Positions 1 to 9,220 of a stretch of DNA of 55,449 nucleotides are shown one piece after another. Position 1 is the first letter of the stretch, and every line of letters begins with the position of its first letter. The DNA comes from an uncultured Pseudomonadota bacterium (GTDB taxonomy: Bacteria > Pseudomonadota > Alphaproteobacteria > RF32 > CAG-239): the NCBI GenBank assembly GCA_949295005.1, contig CASFJL010000030.1, positions 1 through 55,449 on the forward strand, in the 5' to 3' direction. The notes under the pieces are model-generated. The model worked only from the letters and a program-made list of their open reading frames with translations. It was not told where the DNA came from and searched no databases. Position numbers and translations under genes: made by a program.

Positions 1-344
1 TTGTTTTACAATTCTCAAAATGATAGATAAAAATGTGATTGATAATAAAAATTAACATAAACAATAAGTTATGGAGAAAATATAGACTTTTTTCGGGATC
101 CCCGGAAAGGGTGGAGACGACGTGCAGAACCCGAGCTAATTTTTAAGCAAATTATATCATTTAAGGTCCTTTTTAACTTAGTTACTTTGATGACATGAGG
201 TCGTTGCTAAGAGATAATTAAATGCGAATTATATCAAATAAGTTATTTTGAGGGATTAATGTTCCTAATCTATTGCATTCTCGAAAAAAAATACCTAAAT
301 AGCAAAAAGTATTTTTGAATAGTTAAAAAAAGGATTTAAGATAA
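1..344. other. Intergenic, no gene seen
   Basis: This AT-rich start of the window has no ORF with a ribosome binding site and no clear tRNA fold. A short GC-richer patch at about 94-138 stands out against its surroundings, but I cannot assign it. An AAAAGGA site near 328 serves the next gene. Confidence 0.4.
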
Positions 345-617
345 ATGTATCCTTGGCAATATTTTGTATTGGGATTGTGTGAGCATTTGGCATGGCCTTT
401 ATTGGTCGGGGTCTGTATATATTGTTTTAGAAAAGATTTGCAAAAACTCTTATCTAGGTTAACTAAACTACCTGGAGGTGCAGAGTTGAATCCTGAGACT
501 ATCGAACAACAAGAAGAAGACAAAAAGGAATTCGATATGTTGTTAGCTCAGAAAGTTGAAAAAAAGAAAAAAGAATTGGAAATATTGACTAAAGATAAAA
601 AAGAGGAGGTTAAATAA
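345..617 (+). CDS. Small membrane-anchored coiled-coil protein
   Basis: A 90-residue protein of unknown function. Residues 5-27 form one hydrophobic segment with Trp and Cys residues that looks like a membrane anchor. From about residue 50 to the end it is highly charged (runs of Glu and Lys) and should form a helix or coiled coil in the cytoplasm. An AAAAGGA sequence precedes the ATG. Its stop lies two bases before the next gene, whose GAGGAGG ribosome site sits inside this reading frame, so the two are translationally linked. I do not recognise a family. Confidence 0.6.
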   Translation: MYPWQYFVLGLCEHLAWPLLVGVCIYCFRKDLQKLLSRLTKLPGGAELNPETIEQQEEDKKEFDMLLAQKVEKKKKELEILTKDKKEEVK

Positions 618-619
618 TT

Positions 620-1030
620 ATGGATTTATGTAATAATAAGCAAAAAGCCTTACTCGAATTAGTTGAACTTTTGAACAAGGGAATAGATTTATTGGCCAAT
701 AATAGCCTAGATGAGGATTTGTATAATGCCTTTGAAAAATATTTTCAATCTACAATTAAGTTAGTTGATGCAGCTTATATGACAAATTATGAGTTTAGTT
801 TTTCAAATAATAATCCATTTTTGTCGTATCAGTATAGTCCATTTTTTAAACATAATGATATATCATCAACTTTATATCCTCTCTCCCATTATATGGATAA
901 TAGATATAGTGGTCTTTTTGATAATTCTTTAAAAAATTTTGGAGTAAATAATGCTAAGGATTATAAGTCAGAATTGAAAATACTTTTGCATCGTTTAACT
1001 ACAATTTTAAAGATTTTAATAGAAGAGTGA
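620..1030 (+). CDS. Hypothetical protein, 136 aa
   Basis: A soluble, mostly helical protein with an unusual Asn/Ser/Tyr/Phe-rich middle (residues 55-105) and helical ends. No signal peptide, membrane helix or known motif is visible. It starts two bases after the membrane-anchored gene and has a strong GAGGAGG site, so it belongs to the same operon. Function unknown. Confidence 0.6.
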   Translation: MDLCNNKQKALLELVELLNKGIDLLANNSLDEDLYNAFEKYFQSTIKLVDAAYMTNYEFSFSNNNPFLSYQYSPFFKHNDISSTLYPLSHYMDNRYSGLFDNSLKNFGVNNAKDYKSELKILLHRLTTILKILIEE

Positions 1031-1052
1031 TAATATAATAAAATGACCCTTT

Positions 1053-1322
1053 TTGATACACTGGAATAGATTGATATTAGAGTTATCTTATAAAAAATTA
1101 AATATTCAAAAGGGTACTAGATTTGAAGATGTGCAATTGAAGATAGAGTTTGTAGTGTCAGATATATCAGAAAAAATTGTAAAATATATTAAAGAGAATG
1201 GAAAACTACTTCATATATATCACCGTCAGAGTGGAAGTTACCAAGAAATAAGAAATTATATATTGGGAGATGAACAATTACCTTCTCAAAAGAATCTGAC
1301 ATTGTGGGATTTTATGAAATGA
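1053..1322 (+). CDS. Hypothetical protein, 89 aa, TTG start
   Basis: A reading frame 22 bases after the preceding stop, with TTG as the only plausible start (the nearby ATG at 1043 runs into a stop within nine codons). The product is basic and begins with hydrophobic and aromatic residues. It ends right at a terminator hairpin, which supports it as the last gene of the 345-1322 operon. Function unknown; a truncated gene is also possible because of the unusual start. Confidence 0.4.
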   Translation: MIHWNRLILELSYKKLNIQKGTRFEDVQLKIEFVVSDISEKIVKYIKENGKLLHIYHRQSGSYQEIRNYILGDEQLPSQKNLTLWDFMK

Positions 1323-1346
1323 AAGGAGGCTTTCACCTCCTTTTTG
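1322..1346 (+). terminator. Intrinsic terminator
   Basis: AAAGGAGG, six-base loop, CCTCCTTT followed by more T. It closes the 345-1322 operon. An almost identical hairpin lies at 36396-36420, in front of the full-length relative of the next gene. Confidence 0.85.
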
Positions 1347-1363
1347 TAGATTAATGTATGAAA

Positions 1364-1588
1364 TTATAATTGAGCGTAACGCGGCAGAGATTGCGACATC
1401 GTTTCTTGAATTAAAGAACTGGCGGCGGCAATCGTGCGTTTGGTTGTTTCTTCTTTCTCTTGTTGTTTTTTGAGTTTACGACGTTCCAAAGAAGCTTTTC
1501 TGCGCTTTTGAGAGTTTTCAAGTTCTTGGAATATGAAATTCAAAATCTCGTTATCAAGTCCATGATTGACAATGCTATAAAAATTCAA
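1364..1588 (-). pseudogene. Truncated copy of the 36437-36940 gene
   Basis: The 74-residue frame matches the C-terminal ~70 residues of the 167-residue protein at 36437-36940: both share EILNF, QELENSQKRRKASLERRKL and the ending SQSLPRYAQL. The N-terminal two thirds are absent and the region just before the match has a small deletion. I see no good ribosome site. It reads as a remnant left by recombination between the two copies, although a short expressed product cannot be excluded. Confidence 0.7.
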
Positions 1589-1711
1589 CTTGTGCGTAAG
1601 TTTTTAACATATTGTCGTCAGCGGCATAAAGTTAAAATGTATATTTAATCTTTCATTTGACTTTCGTCCTAGATGTTTTAATCTGGGCTAAGGTTTTTTA
1701 GGAGAATGATG

Positions 1712-3004
1712 ATGCCTGAGATAAAATGTCCCAAATGTGGAGAAGTTTTTACGGTTGATGAGTCCGGTTATGCAGCGATTATCGGTCAAGTTCGCAATGC
1801 CGAATTTCATAAAGAATTGCATGAACGGGAGGTTCAACTTGCCAAAGAGAAGGAGAGTGAGCTTTCTCTTATAAAAACTCAGGCTAAAATGGAGCAAGAG
1901 CAATCTACGGCCGCTCTCAAACAAGAAATTGAGCGTTTGAAAGCTGAAATCACAACTGTTGCCAAAGATAAAGATATTGAAAAAGAACGCTCCTTGAATA
2001 GTCTTAATCAAGAAATCGAACGCCTCAAGGCTCAAGTTCAATCCAATGAACAAGCCAAAACTTTGGCGGTTGCTTCGGCTGTAAGTGAGAAAAAAGATGA
2101 ATTGGTTGAAAAAGACAAGAAAATTATGCAACTTGAAAGCCAACTTAAAGAAGCTGAAAAAGACAAGCAACTTCAAGAACAATCCCTAAAAGACAATTTT
2201 GCGGTTCAACTCAAGGCTAAAGATACGGAAATTGCTTTTTATAAGGATTTAAAAACTCGGCAATCAACCAAAATGGTTGGGGAAACTCTGGAACAACATT
2301 GTGAGATTGAGTTTAATCGTTTGCGTGCCACGGCTTTTCAAAATGCCTACTTTGAAAAAGATAATGATGCCAAAACAGGAAGTAAAGGCGATTATATTTT
2401 CAGAGAGAGCACGCCTGAGGGTATTGAATTTATCTCTATTATGTTTGAGATGAAAAACGAGATGGATACCACGGCAACCAAACATAAAAATGAGGATTTC
2501 TTTAAGGAGCTGGATAAAGACCGTAACGAGAAGAATTGCGAATATGCGGTTTTGGTGTCTTTGCTTGAATCTGATAATGAACTCTATAATACCGGAATTG
2601 TTGATGTTTCGCATCGTTATCCCAAAATGTATGTTATTCGTCCGCAGTTTTTTATCTCGATGATTACATTGCTTAGAAATGCTGCTTTGAATTCTGTTCA
2701 ATATCGTAAACAATTGGCGGAATATAAGAACCAAAATATAGATATTTCCAATTTTGAAGCTGAAATGAACGATTTTAAGGAGAAATTCGGACGCAATTAT
2801 CAGTTGGCAAGTGATAAATTCCGCAAGGCGATTGAAGAGATTGATAAGACTATCGACCATTTGCAAAAGACAAAAGATGCCTTGCTTTCTTCTGAGAATA
2901 ACTTGCGTTTGGCAAATAATAAAGCTCAAGATTTAACGGTTAAGCGATTAACTCGCAATAACCCAACCATGGCTCAAAAATTCGCCGAATTGGAGCAGAA
3001 GTAG
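1712..3004 (+). CDS. DUF2130 family protein
   Basis: About 430 residues. An N-terminal CPKCGE suggests a small zinc-binding knuckle, residues ~25-180 are a long Lys/Glu/Gln-rich coiled coil, and the rest matches DUF2130 (GDYIFRE, then MFEMKNE, then [12 protein letters not shown] and MYVIRPQFF). The D...E-x-K arrangement in GDY...FEMKNE resembles a PD-(D/E)XK nuclease core; that role is inference. Three ATGs stand in a row at 1706, 1709 and 1712. I chose the third because GGAG at 1701-1704 sits seven bases before it. It may act on DNA or RNA, but no substrate is evident. Confidence 0.85.
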   Translation: MPEIKCPKCGEVFTVDESGYAAIIGQVRNAEFHKELHEREVQLAKEKESELSLIKTQAKMEQEQSTAALKQEIERLKAEITTVAKDKDIEKERSLNSLNQEIERLKAQVQSNEQAKTLAVASAVSEKKDELVEKDKKIMQLESQLKEAEKDKQLQEQSLKDNFAVQLKAKDTEIAFYKDLKTRQSTKMVGETLEQHCEIEFNRLRATAFQNAYFEKDNDAKTGSKGDYIFRESTPEGIEFISIMFEMKNEMDTTATKHKNEDFFKELDKDRNEKNCEYAVLVSLLESDNELYNTGIVDVSHRYPKMYVIRPQFFISMITLLRNAALNSVQYRKQLAEYKNQNIDISNFEAEMNDFKEKFGRNYQLASDKFRKAIEEIDKTIDHLQKTKDALLSSENNLRLANNKAQDLTVKRLTRNNPTMAQKFAELEQK

Positions 3005-3024
3005 GGAAATATAAGGAAGCATAT

Positions 3025-3567
3025 ATGAAACTCATTGAAGCAATTAATCAAAGTCATTTAGAAAAAATTCAAAATTTATATAATGAGGCTTTTCCTTCGG
3101 CAGAAAGAAAGTCTTTTTCTCGGCTTATTCAAACAAGAGACAAAGGGAACGCTGAGATATTGGCTATTGAAAATGAAAATAATGATTTCTTGGGTTTGGC
3201 TATAACCGCTATGTATAAAGATTTAGTATTGTTGGATTATTTTGCGATTTTACCTACCCAAAGAGGTGCGGGAATTGGGTCAAAAATTTTTCAAAGTTTA
3301 AAGAAAAAATATGCCAATAAACGTTTTTTTCTGGAAATAGAAAGAACGGACATCCCTGCAGATAATCAACATCAAAGGCAGAAAAGAAAAGCTTTCTACC
3401 TTAAAAACGGCATGACAAATATGCCTTTCTTTGTAAATTTGTGCGGCATGGAAATGGAAATTTTGGCCAATAATTGCAAACTGGATTATGAAGAGTATTT
3501 TAGTCTTTATCATAATTTGTTCGGTAAAGATATTTCCCAATATATATCAAATGTTCGAAAATTCTGA
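3025..3567 (+). CDS. GNAT family N-acetyltransferase
   Basis: 180 residues with the GNAT fold: beta strands leading into LLDYFAILPTQRGAGIGSKI, where QRGAGIG is the acetyl-CoA pyrophosphate-binding loop (motif A, R-x-x-G-x-G/A). The C-terminal part (AFYLKNGM) is the usual GNAT beta5 region. A ribosome site (AAGGAAG) lies before the ATG. It starts 20 bases after the DUF2130 gene and may be cotranscribed. The acceptor substrate cannot be told. Confidence 0.85.
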   Translation: MKLIEAINQSHLEKIQNLYNEAFPSAERKSFSRLIQTRDKGNAEILAIENENNDFLGLAITAMYKDLVLLDYFAILPTQRGAGIGSKIFQSLKKKYANKRFFLEIERTDIPADNQHQRQKRKAFYLKNGMTNMPFFVNLCGMEMEILANNCKLDYEEYFSLYHNLFGKDISQYISNVRKF

Positions 3568-3570
3568 TGA

Positions 3571-3690
3571 TTTTCATATATAAGCAGCTTATTTGCATAA
3601 CTTCAAGTCATTGATGGCGATAAGTTGAAAACATATATCGAGTTTGAGGAAATATACCATATATTAGGCGATATACAAAATTGATAAAAG
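3571..3690 (+). repeat. Degenerate repeat, copy A
   Basis: The stretch AACTTCAAGTCAttGATGGC (from 3599) recurs at 5557-5650 with the same order of blocks (GATAAGTTGAA, ATATCGAGT, GATATACAAAATTGATAAAA or close variants). Read from 3601, copy A is open for 27 codons beginning LQVIDGDKL and ending in a stop, so it may be the tail of a decayed gene. Confidence 0.55.
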
Positions 3691-3706
3691 GTCGAAAGGA
3701 ATAGTT

Positions 3707-4147
3707 ATGGATAGTGAAAATAGCAAATTTCCAAGAGGTGTAGAAGTTGTTGTAGGTCCTTATATCTTAAATGAACAAAATGAAGTAATGTTTTGTAAAT
3801 CCCCAAAGTGGCCGAATCAATGGGTTATTTGTGGAGGTCATGTTGAAGTGGGGGAAAGTTTAGCTGATGCTTTAAAACGTGAAGTTAAAGAAGAACTTGG
3901 TATTGATATAGACGTTTTTGATATTGTGAATGTTGGAGAGATGATTGTTTATCCTCCCGAATTTAAGAGAAATGCTCATTTTATTTTTATTGATATGCTT
4001 GCTCGACCAAAAAATAATGATTTCCATTTTAATAGCGAGATTTCAGATTATGCATGGTTTACAGTAGATGATGCTTTAAATCGAGATGATATTAAAGAAT
4101 CATATAAAAAAGCATTAAATAAGATAAAAAATATATTACAGAAATAA
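3707..4147 (+). CDS. Nudix hydrolase
   Basis: 146 residues with a complete Nudix box at residues 44-66: G44, E50, R58-E59, E62-E63 and G65-I66 fit Gx5Ex7REUxEExGU, so the Mg-binding catalytic helix is intact. Such enzymes hydrolyse nucleoside diphosphate derivatives; the early motif VVVGPYILNEQNEVMFCKSP and the GDP-mannose/MutT-like length do not fix the substrate. A GAAAGGAA site precedes the ATG. The gene is convergent with the S51 peptidase, with three bases between the stops. Confidence 0.9.
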   Translation: MDSENSKFPRGVEVVVGPYILNEQNEVMFCKSPKWPNQWVICGGHVEVGESLADALKREVKEELGIDIDVFDIVNVGEMIVYPPEFKRNAHFIFIDMLARPKNNDFHFNSEISDYAWFTVDDALNRDDIKESYKKALNKIKNILQK

Positions 4148-4150
4148 ATG

Positions 4151-4786
4151 TTATTTATATTTGCTTTTTATTCCATTGTTAAAAATAAAGACATTTCCTA
4201 TAGTTTTTATATTGTTTTTATCAATCTTCAATCCTCCATTTTCAGGTAAGGTAATTATAGGAGTTTTAATTTTCTTTGATAAATTTTGGAACAATTTATC
4301 ATCTTGGGGCTGATAATGGCAACGGATTGCGTAATCTTTTACCATATTTAAGGCTGGGTTATCTGGATAATTTTCTTTTTCTTCAATTACAGTTTCAATT
4401 GTTTTTCCAAAAATTATGGCTCCCGCACTTCCTCCAAAAATTATACCGTTTCTTTTTAGATATTCTTTAAATTTAATGTCTAAGTTATTTTTGCAAATGT
4501 AATCCAGAAGTTTATAAGTATTGCCGCCACCTATGTATATGGCTTTATAGTCATTTAGGTTGGGAATAACACTTGTTTCTAAAAGCATTGTAATATTGTC
4601 AGAGGGGATATTGGTATATTTTTTTACTAAGGAATTGAACCAAACAAAACAATTCTCATAAGTTGTAAAATCACAAGCAACGGGAATATAAAGAATCTTA
4701 TCATTTGGCATTAAATGAGAAAAAAAGGCAGTATCTATTTCAATGCTATCTTGTATATCACCGCCGCCACCCAAAAACAAAACCAT
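4151..4786 (-). CDS. Peptidase S51 / PepE-like protein
   Basis: 211 residues of the type 1 glutamine-amidotransferase-like fold. Ser120 in GGSAGA is the expected nucleophile at the strand-helix elbow, preceded by the family motif YIGGGNT (residues 84-91), with a downstream His (RCHYQ) and Glu. S51 enzymes are cytoplasmic aspartyl dipeptidases or related amide hydrolases (cyanophycinase, PepE). An AAAGGAAT site lies before the ATG. It is the only gene in its transcript. Confidence 0.85.
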   Translation of the reverse strand: MVLFLGGGGDIQDSIEIDTAFFSHLMPNDKILYIPVACDFTTYENCFVWFNSLVKKYTNIPSDNITMLLETSVIPNLNDYKAIYIGGGNTYKLLDYICKNNLDIKFKEYLKRNGIIFGGSAGAIIFGKTIETVIEEKENYPDNPALNMVKDYAIRCHYQPQDDKLFQNLSKKIKTPIITLPENGGLKIDKNNIKTIGNVFIFNNGIKSKYK

Positions 4787-4858
4787 TTTTAATTCCTTTA
4801 TATGTTATCTTGTGATTTTAAGCCAGTATATATAATTTATACAAATGCAATACCGTAT

Positions 4859-5491
4859 TTATTTTAGATAATCAGGAATTGAACCACATTTTTTCTCAGC
4901 GTTTTTTAGCATATTTTCAATGACTTTATCTTTTTCTTTATCTGAGGGATTTTTTGTATTCATTTCTTTGTATGTGGTAATGAAACTATCAATAAAGCAA
5001 TCGCATTTTTTCATCGATTTGGAATTGTTTATTTTCTTATCTTGGGTCATAGAATTTTTACAGCCAAAGCGTAAGTTATCCATGGTTTCAAAAAAACGTT
5101 TTTCTCTTTCTTCATCATTTTTAGCTTCATATTCATAATCATATTGAATTATAGGAACTGTTTTGATGCTTTCATTTTTTGTTTCATATCTATAGACACC
5201 ATCTTGAATTGCACATTTTTCTTCAGGGACATTTACGAGCATGTCGTCATAGTAGTAAATGCCAGGCTGAGGTGTGAGTAAAACAACGGTATTATTAAAG
5301 CATAATTCGCCGTCATTACATTCGTAAGCTAAAGCATATCCATCCGCAAAAACTTGCAATACTTTAAACCTTACCATATCCATACAAGCTTTATTTCGTT
5401 CAGATTTTTCAATATTATCAAGAACATCAACTTGTGGAATATTTGTACATGCGGATATCAATAGAACTAAAGTAAAAATTATTTTTTTCAT
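4859..5491 (-). CDS. Putative lipoprotein, unknown function
   Basis: 210 residues starting with a short basic N-terminus, a hydrophobic stretch and the lipobox LISAC (Cys15), so a signal peptidase II lipoprotein of the periplasm is likely. The mature part has several Cys residues (CNDGELC, FGCK, CDC, CGSIPDYL) that could form disulfides. A GGAG site lies 8 bases before the ATG. No family recognised. Confidence 0.75.
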   Translation of the reverse strand: MKKIIFTLVLLISACTNIPQVDVLDNIEKSERNKACMDMVRFKVLQVFADGYALAYECNDGELCFNNTVVLLTPQPGIYYYDDMLVNVPEEKCAIQDGVYRYETKNESIKTVPIIQYDYEYEAKNDEEREKRFFETMDNLRFGCKNSMTQDKKINNSKSMKKCDCFIDSFITTYKEMNTKNPSDKEKDKVIENMLKNAEKKCGSIPDYLK

Positions 5492-5529
5492 GATAGTCTC
5501 CTTTTATGGTTGTAAGGTTATCAAATTGA

Positions 5530-5650
5530 TTTTCATAATGCAAATAAATATTTCCTAACTTCAAGTCATAGATGGCGATAAGTTGAATAATGATATCGAG
5601 TCTGGAGAGGGATAATATATATCAGATGAGATACGAAATTGATTAAAATC
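5530..5650 (+). repeat. Degenerate repeat, copy B
   Basis: Second copy of the repeat at 3571-3690; the best conserved part is 5557-5590. Its reading frame (LQVIDGDKL...) is interrupted by a stop, unlike copy A. The two copies sit about 2 kb apart, on either side of the Nudix, S51 and lipoprotein genes. Confidence 0.55.
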
Positions 5651-5688
5651 CCGTAAGCTATTGAAATACAAAGATTGGTAATAAAAAA

Positions 5689-5738
5689 GTTCGGATGTTG
5701 CTCAAAAAAAGCCTATTTTGACTTTTAAACATCCGAAC
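5689..5738. other. Inverted repeat, 11 bp
   Basis: GTTCGGATGTT at 5689-5699 pairs with AACATCCGAAC at 5728-5738 across a 28-base loop. It lies 30 bp outside the left end of the integrative element. It could be an RNA hairpin or a protein-binding dyad; no T-run follows. Confidence 0.5.
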
Positions 5739-5768
5739 CAGTATAAATGCTTGATATATAAAGAAAAA

Positions 5769-5992
5769 GCTGGGGTGGCTGGATGTGTCAATACCAACCC
5801 ATAAAACCTTGTTTTACGTAAAATCAATAACTTGTCTAAATATCGTCTGGGGTGTAAAACTCAAAGTTATTAGCAGTTTTCATTAGCACTGCTAATAAAA
5901 TATATTAGCACAAATTCGCTGTCAATCAGGAATACCAAGGCTTGTGAGGAAATTTTCACTGCTAATAACTTTTAAGGGCGTGTAAAGTATAT
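5769..5992 (+). repeat. Left att region, copy R1
   Basis: About 225 bp. It holds the 15-bp core repeat, the inverted repeat TAAAACCTTGTTTT, a block around TATCGTCTGGGGTGTAAA, and a cluster of TTATTAGCAG / CTGCTAATAA motifs at 5866-5911 and 5960-5968 that look like integrase arm sites. The same blocks recur in order at 14469-14741, and partly at 12621-12778 and 14310-14407. Similar TTATTAGCAG motifs lie next to the integrase at 32181-32204. Confidence 0.75.
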
Positions 5993-6130
5993 TTTACAAA
6001 AGGCTGAGTTAACAGTTTGTGTGGTAGGGTAGATTTGCTATTAATCAGGTATGCTAAAAAACACACATCGTCAAAAAATGACGTACTTGTCTTATAAGAT
6101 AAAGGTATCTAAGTTAAAGGAGATGCTTTT

Positions 6131-8149
6131 ATGGAAAAGTTTGAACAATATAAAATGTATGCGTATTTAAGCAATGCATTAAAAAATAAAAATTTTTTGA
6201 GAAGACGTTTGGTAAAAATTTATGATTGGTATGAAGATCAAGAGGAGAAATTTATTGATTATGCTTGGGTAACAAAAGCCGAAGATAATAAATGTATAAA
6301 TTTTAAGACCTTGTATAAAAGCCAAAAGAAAATAGCAGACTTGCGTGGTGAAGAATTTGCTTTCAAGATTAATAAAAAAATAAAATCATTAAAAAATATT
6401 GCACCTTCACTTATCGAAAAACGCCTCAGATGTGTTTATAAACTTTTGGCTTTACCTGAAATAGAGCAAGAACTATTAGGCCTTTTGGTAAGAATTAAAA
6501 CAGATGAAAATATTGAAAATTTTTGTCGGAATATTTGTGGCAGAAGTTTCAAGAAAAAAGACGCTGCTTCTTTATATTTATCAATTAAGCCCAGTAAACT
6601 AGAGGAACTATTTGATAATTCGGCCTTATTGTTTCAATTAGGTTTGGTTGAGCGAGAATTTAATGGTGATGTTTATGCTTCTGATTTGATAATAAAATTG
6701 TTGCTGCAAAATATTAAAAATGTATCGGATATTAAAAACACAATCTTAGGTAAAAAATGCAAGTCCAGTCTGGAATGGAATGATTTTACCCATGTAGAAG
6801 AAAGAGATTTTTGTGCAAGAATTTTTGAAAAGGCTGTAAAAAATAAGGAGAAAGGCGTTAATTTGCTTATTTACGGAGAACCAGGAACCGGTAAGACTGA
6901 ATTTGCTAAGACTCTGGCGCAGCAAATAAATGCAGAGATTTATGCTATCGGCGAAAAATTTGAAGATGTGGAACGAAAAGACAGTTTGAAGCTTGCTTGT
7001 TCAATTTTAGCAAAAGACAATAATGTCTGTTTGCTTATTGATGAAGCTGATGACTTTTTGGAAGAAGGATGTTATTTTTTTAGCCGCAAAAAAGAAAACG
7101 ATAAGCTTTATGTTAATCGTCTTCTTGAGAATAATCAAACTCCGACAATTTGGATTATCAATTCAATTGAGAAAATTGATAAATCATATTTACGACGTTT
7201 TACCTATGCTTTGAATTTTACTAAACCAAATTTGAAAATAAGAACAGCTATATGGCAGAAAAAATTAAAAGCTAACAAATTACCGGCAGGTTATGATGTC
7301 GCCAAAGATTTTGCTATCCAATATAAGCTACCGCCATCTTTTATTACAACAGCAGTTAGGAGTGCAAAACTTGCTGGTGGCGGATTGCTCGAGGTTAAGC
7401 AAAGTTTGAAATCTTTGGAAAAGGCATATAATAATGGGCATTTTGTAATGCCTAAAATGACTAATAAAAACTGTTTTAATCCAAAATTGTTAAATACAGA
7501 TACTGATTTAGAGTTTTTAACGACAAGAATTAAGACCTTGCCACAACGTAATTTTTCTTTGTGCCTATATGGAGTATCAGGAACAGGTAAATCGGCTTAT
7601 GGAGAATATTTATCAGAAATACTTGGTTTACCGATTGTAAAAAAGAAGTGTTCGGATTTGTTGTCAAAATGGGTTGGTGGAACCGAAGAAAATATTGCCT
7701 CCGCTTTTAATGAAGGATTGGAAAATCAGGCGGTTTTGATTTTTGATGAAGCAGATAGCTTTTTGCAAGACAGAAATGAGGCTTTTCATTCTTGGGAAGT
7801 GACGCAAGTTAATGAGATGTTGACGCAGATGGAAAATTATCCCTATCCGTTTGTATGTACGACTAATTTGATGGATAGTTTGGATAAAGCCAGCTTGCGT
7901 CGGTTTACGTTCAAAGTTGCTTATGATTATATGACTGAGGAACAATCTTGTATGGCATTTAAGCATTTCTTTAATATTGCTGATGTAAACTTATCTCATC
8001 TTAATTCTTTAGTTCCCGGTGATTTTGTAGTGGTTAAGCAAAAGGCTGAAATTTTAGGGTTACTGCAAAATAAGAATGAATTGATAAAAATGTTGGAGCA
8101 GGAACAAAAAAACAAGGCCCCAGTTCAGCATAAAATGGGATTTTTGTGA
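6131..8149 (+). CDS. Double AAA+ ATPase
   Basis: 672 residues. An N-terminal ~210-residue helical region is followed by two AAA+ domains. The first has Walker A GEPGTGKT (249-256) and Walker B LLIDEADDF; the second has GVSGTGKS (~480-487) and VLIFDEADSF (~535-545), with LRRF arginine-finger-like motifs after each. The second carries the classic KWVGGTEENI pore/linker segment of FtsH/Cdc48-type ATPases. It probably remodels a protein partner. GGAG precedes the ATG. The WYL gene follows after 12 bases and a DUF2779 gene after that, so this is a three-gene unit at the left end of the element. The partner function is unknown. Confidence 0.85.
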   Translation: MEKFEQYKMYAYLSNALKNKNFLRRRLVKIYDWYEDQEEKFIDYAWVTKAEDNKCINFKTLYKSQKKIADLRGEEFAFKINKKIKSLKNIAPSLIEKRLRCVYKLLALPEIEQELLGLLVRIKTDENIENFCRNICGRSFKKKDAASLYLSIKPSKLEELFDNSALLFQLGLVEREFNGDVYASDLIIKLLLQNIKNVSDIKNTILGKKCKSSLEWNDFTHVEERDFCARIFEKAVKNKEKGVNLLIYGEPGTGKTEFAKTLAQQINAEIYAIGEKFEDVERKDSLKLACSILAKDNNVCLLIDEADDFLEEGCYFFSRKKENDKLYVNRLLENNQTPTIWIINSIEKIDKSYLRRFTYALNFTKPNLKIRTAIWQKKLKANKLPAGYDVAKDFAIQYKLPPSFITTAVRSAKLAGGGLLEVKQSLKSLEKAYNNGHFVMPKMTNKNCFNPKLLNTDTDLEFLTTRIKTLPQRNFSLCLYGVSGTGKSAYGEYLSEILGLPIVKKKCSDLLSKWVGGTEENIASAFNEGLENQAVLIFDEADSFLQDRNEAFHSWEVTQVNEMLTQMENYPYPFVCTTNLMDSLDKASLRRFTFKVAYDYMTEEQSCMAFKHFFNIADVNLSHLNSLVPGDFVVVKQKAEILGLLQNKNELIKMLEQEQKNKAPVQHKMGFL

Positions 8150-8161
8150 AAGTGAGTTAAA

Positions 8162-9130
8162 ATGGCTTACGAAAAAACATTTGATTTACTTGATTTGGCA
8201 ACTTGGATGCAGTCATCAAGAGAAGGAGTTAGTCTAAATGATATTGCCTCTAAGTATAATGTTTCTCGCCGAACAGCAGAACGTATGCGCGATATGATAG
8301 TAATCAGGTTCCCGCAAGCAGAAGAGGTGGTGGGCGAAAATAATCAGAAACGTTGGTATATTCCACAAGGTACACTCAAAGATTTGATTAATTTTTCAGC
8401 GGAAGAATTATCGGTTTTGGAAACGGCTAAGGAATTGTTTTCCAATCAGCAAATGGCAGATAAAAAAGAAATTCTAAATAAAGTTATTGAAAAAATCAAA
8501 GCCAGCATTAAACCTGATATAATGCGCAAAATTGAGCCTGATGCAGAAGCGTTGCTGGAAGCGGAAGGATTTATTTGTCGACCGGGGCCGAAGTTGCATG
8601 TTGATGAAAAAATTCTGGCCAAAATTCGTCAGGCTATTTTGGAATGTCATCAAATAAGAATTGAATATAAGAATAAAGACAGTGGTAAAATTAGCTATAA
8701 TACCTTAAATCCGTTTGGTTTTTTGTATGGTGACAGGAATCATTACTTGGTTGCGCACCATGCAGATGGCTATTATAATGATGAAGTTCACAACTTTATT
8801 TTGAGTAATATTAAAAAAGTTGAGATTTTGGATGATGTCATTGTTAACTTGCCAAATTTTAGCTTACAAAACTACGCAGAAAAATCCTTTGGAGCCTATC
8901 ATGAAGAGCCTTTTGAGGTGGAATGGTTATTTGACGAAGAAGTGGCAGAAGAAGCCGCACAATATATTTTTCATCCCACTCAAACGATGGTTAAAAATCC
9001 TGATGGTTCTTTGACAGTTAAATTTACAGCCGGAGGCCATTTAGAAATGGAATGGCATTTGTATACATGGGGAAAGCACGTAAAAGTTATTAAACCAGAG
9101 GGATGGTATGATAGAATTAAAGAAAGATGA
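8162..9130 (+). CDS. WYL-domain transcriptional regulator
   Basis: 322 residues. A DeoR-like winged helix-turn-helix lies at ~22-60 (LNDIASKYNVSRRTAERMRD), followed by a helical stretch and a WYL domain at ~160-240 (IRIEYKN...NPFGFLYGDRNHYLVAHH), then the WCX-type C-terminal extension (VEWLFDEEVAEEA...WHLYTWGKHVKVIKPEGW). WYL proteins sense ligands, often nucleic acids or nucleotides, and commonly control defence genes. It lies 12 bases after the AAA+ gene and likely regulates this operon. Confidence 0.9.
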   Translation: MAYEKTFDLLDLATWMQSSREGVSLNDIASKYNVSRRTAERMRDMIVIRFPQAEEVVGENNQKRWYIPQGTLKDLINFSAEELSVLETAKELFSNQQMADKKEILNKVIEKIKASIKPDIMRKIEPDAEALLEAEGFICRPGPKLHVDEKILAKIRQAILECHQIRIEYKNKDSGKISYNTLNPFGFLYGDRNHYLVAHHADGYYNDEVHNFILSNIKKVEILDDVIVNLPNFSLQNYAEKSFGAYHEEPFEVEWLFDEEVAEEAAQYIFHPTQTMVKNPDGSLTVKFTAGGHLEMEWHLYTWGKHVKVIKPEGWYDRIKER

Positions 9131-9220
9131 CCTCTTATAAATTAATATATTAACATATTTGATGTCTTTCTTGTAATGATGAATAAGCTTTTCTGTTGTA
9201 AAAAAGGGAAAATATAAAAA

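Noticed and set aside
2264..2929. Long minus-strand frame inside the DUF2130 gene
   Set aside because: Shadow of the plus-strand gene; no ribosome site and a composition unlike a protein.
5769..5783. Core repeat GCTGGGGTGGCTGGA as the 3' end of a tRNA gene on the opposite strand
   Set aside because: It resembles the acceptor/T-arm end of a tRNA read backwards, a common integrase target, but the following bases do not give the conserved T-arm sequence and no full tRNA can be folded at either end.
6131..8149. Lon/ClpA-type protease
   Set aside because: Two AAA+ modules are clear but no protease domain, ClpP loop or metalloprotease motif is visible.
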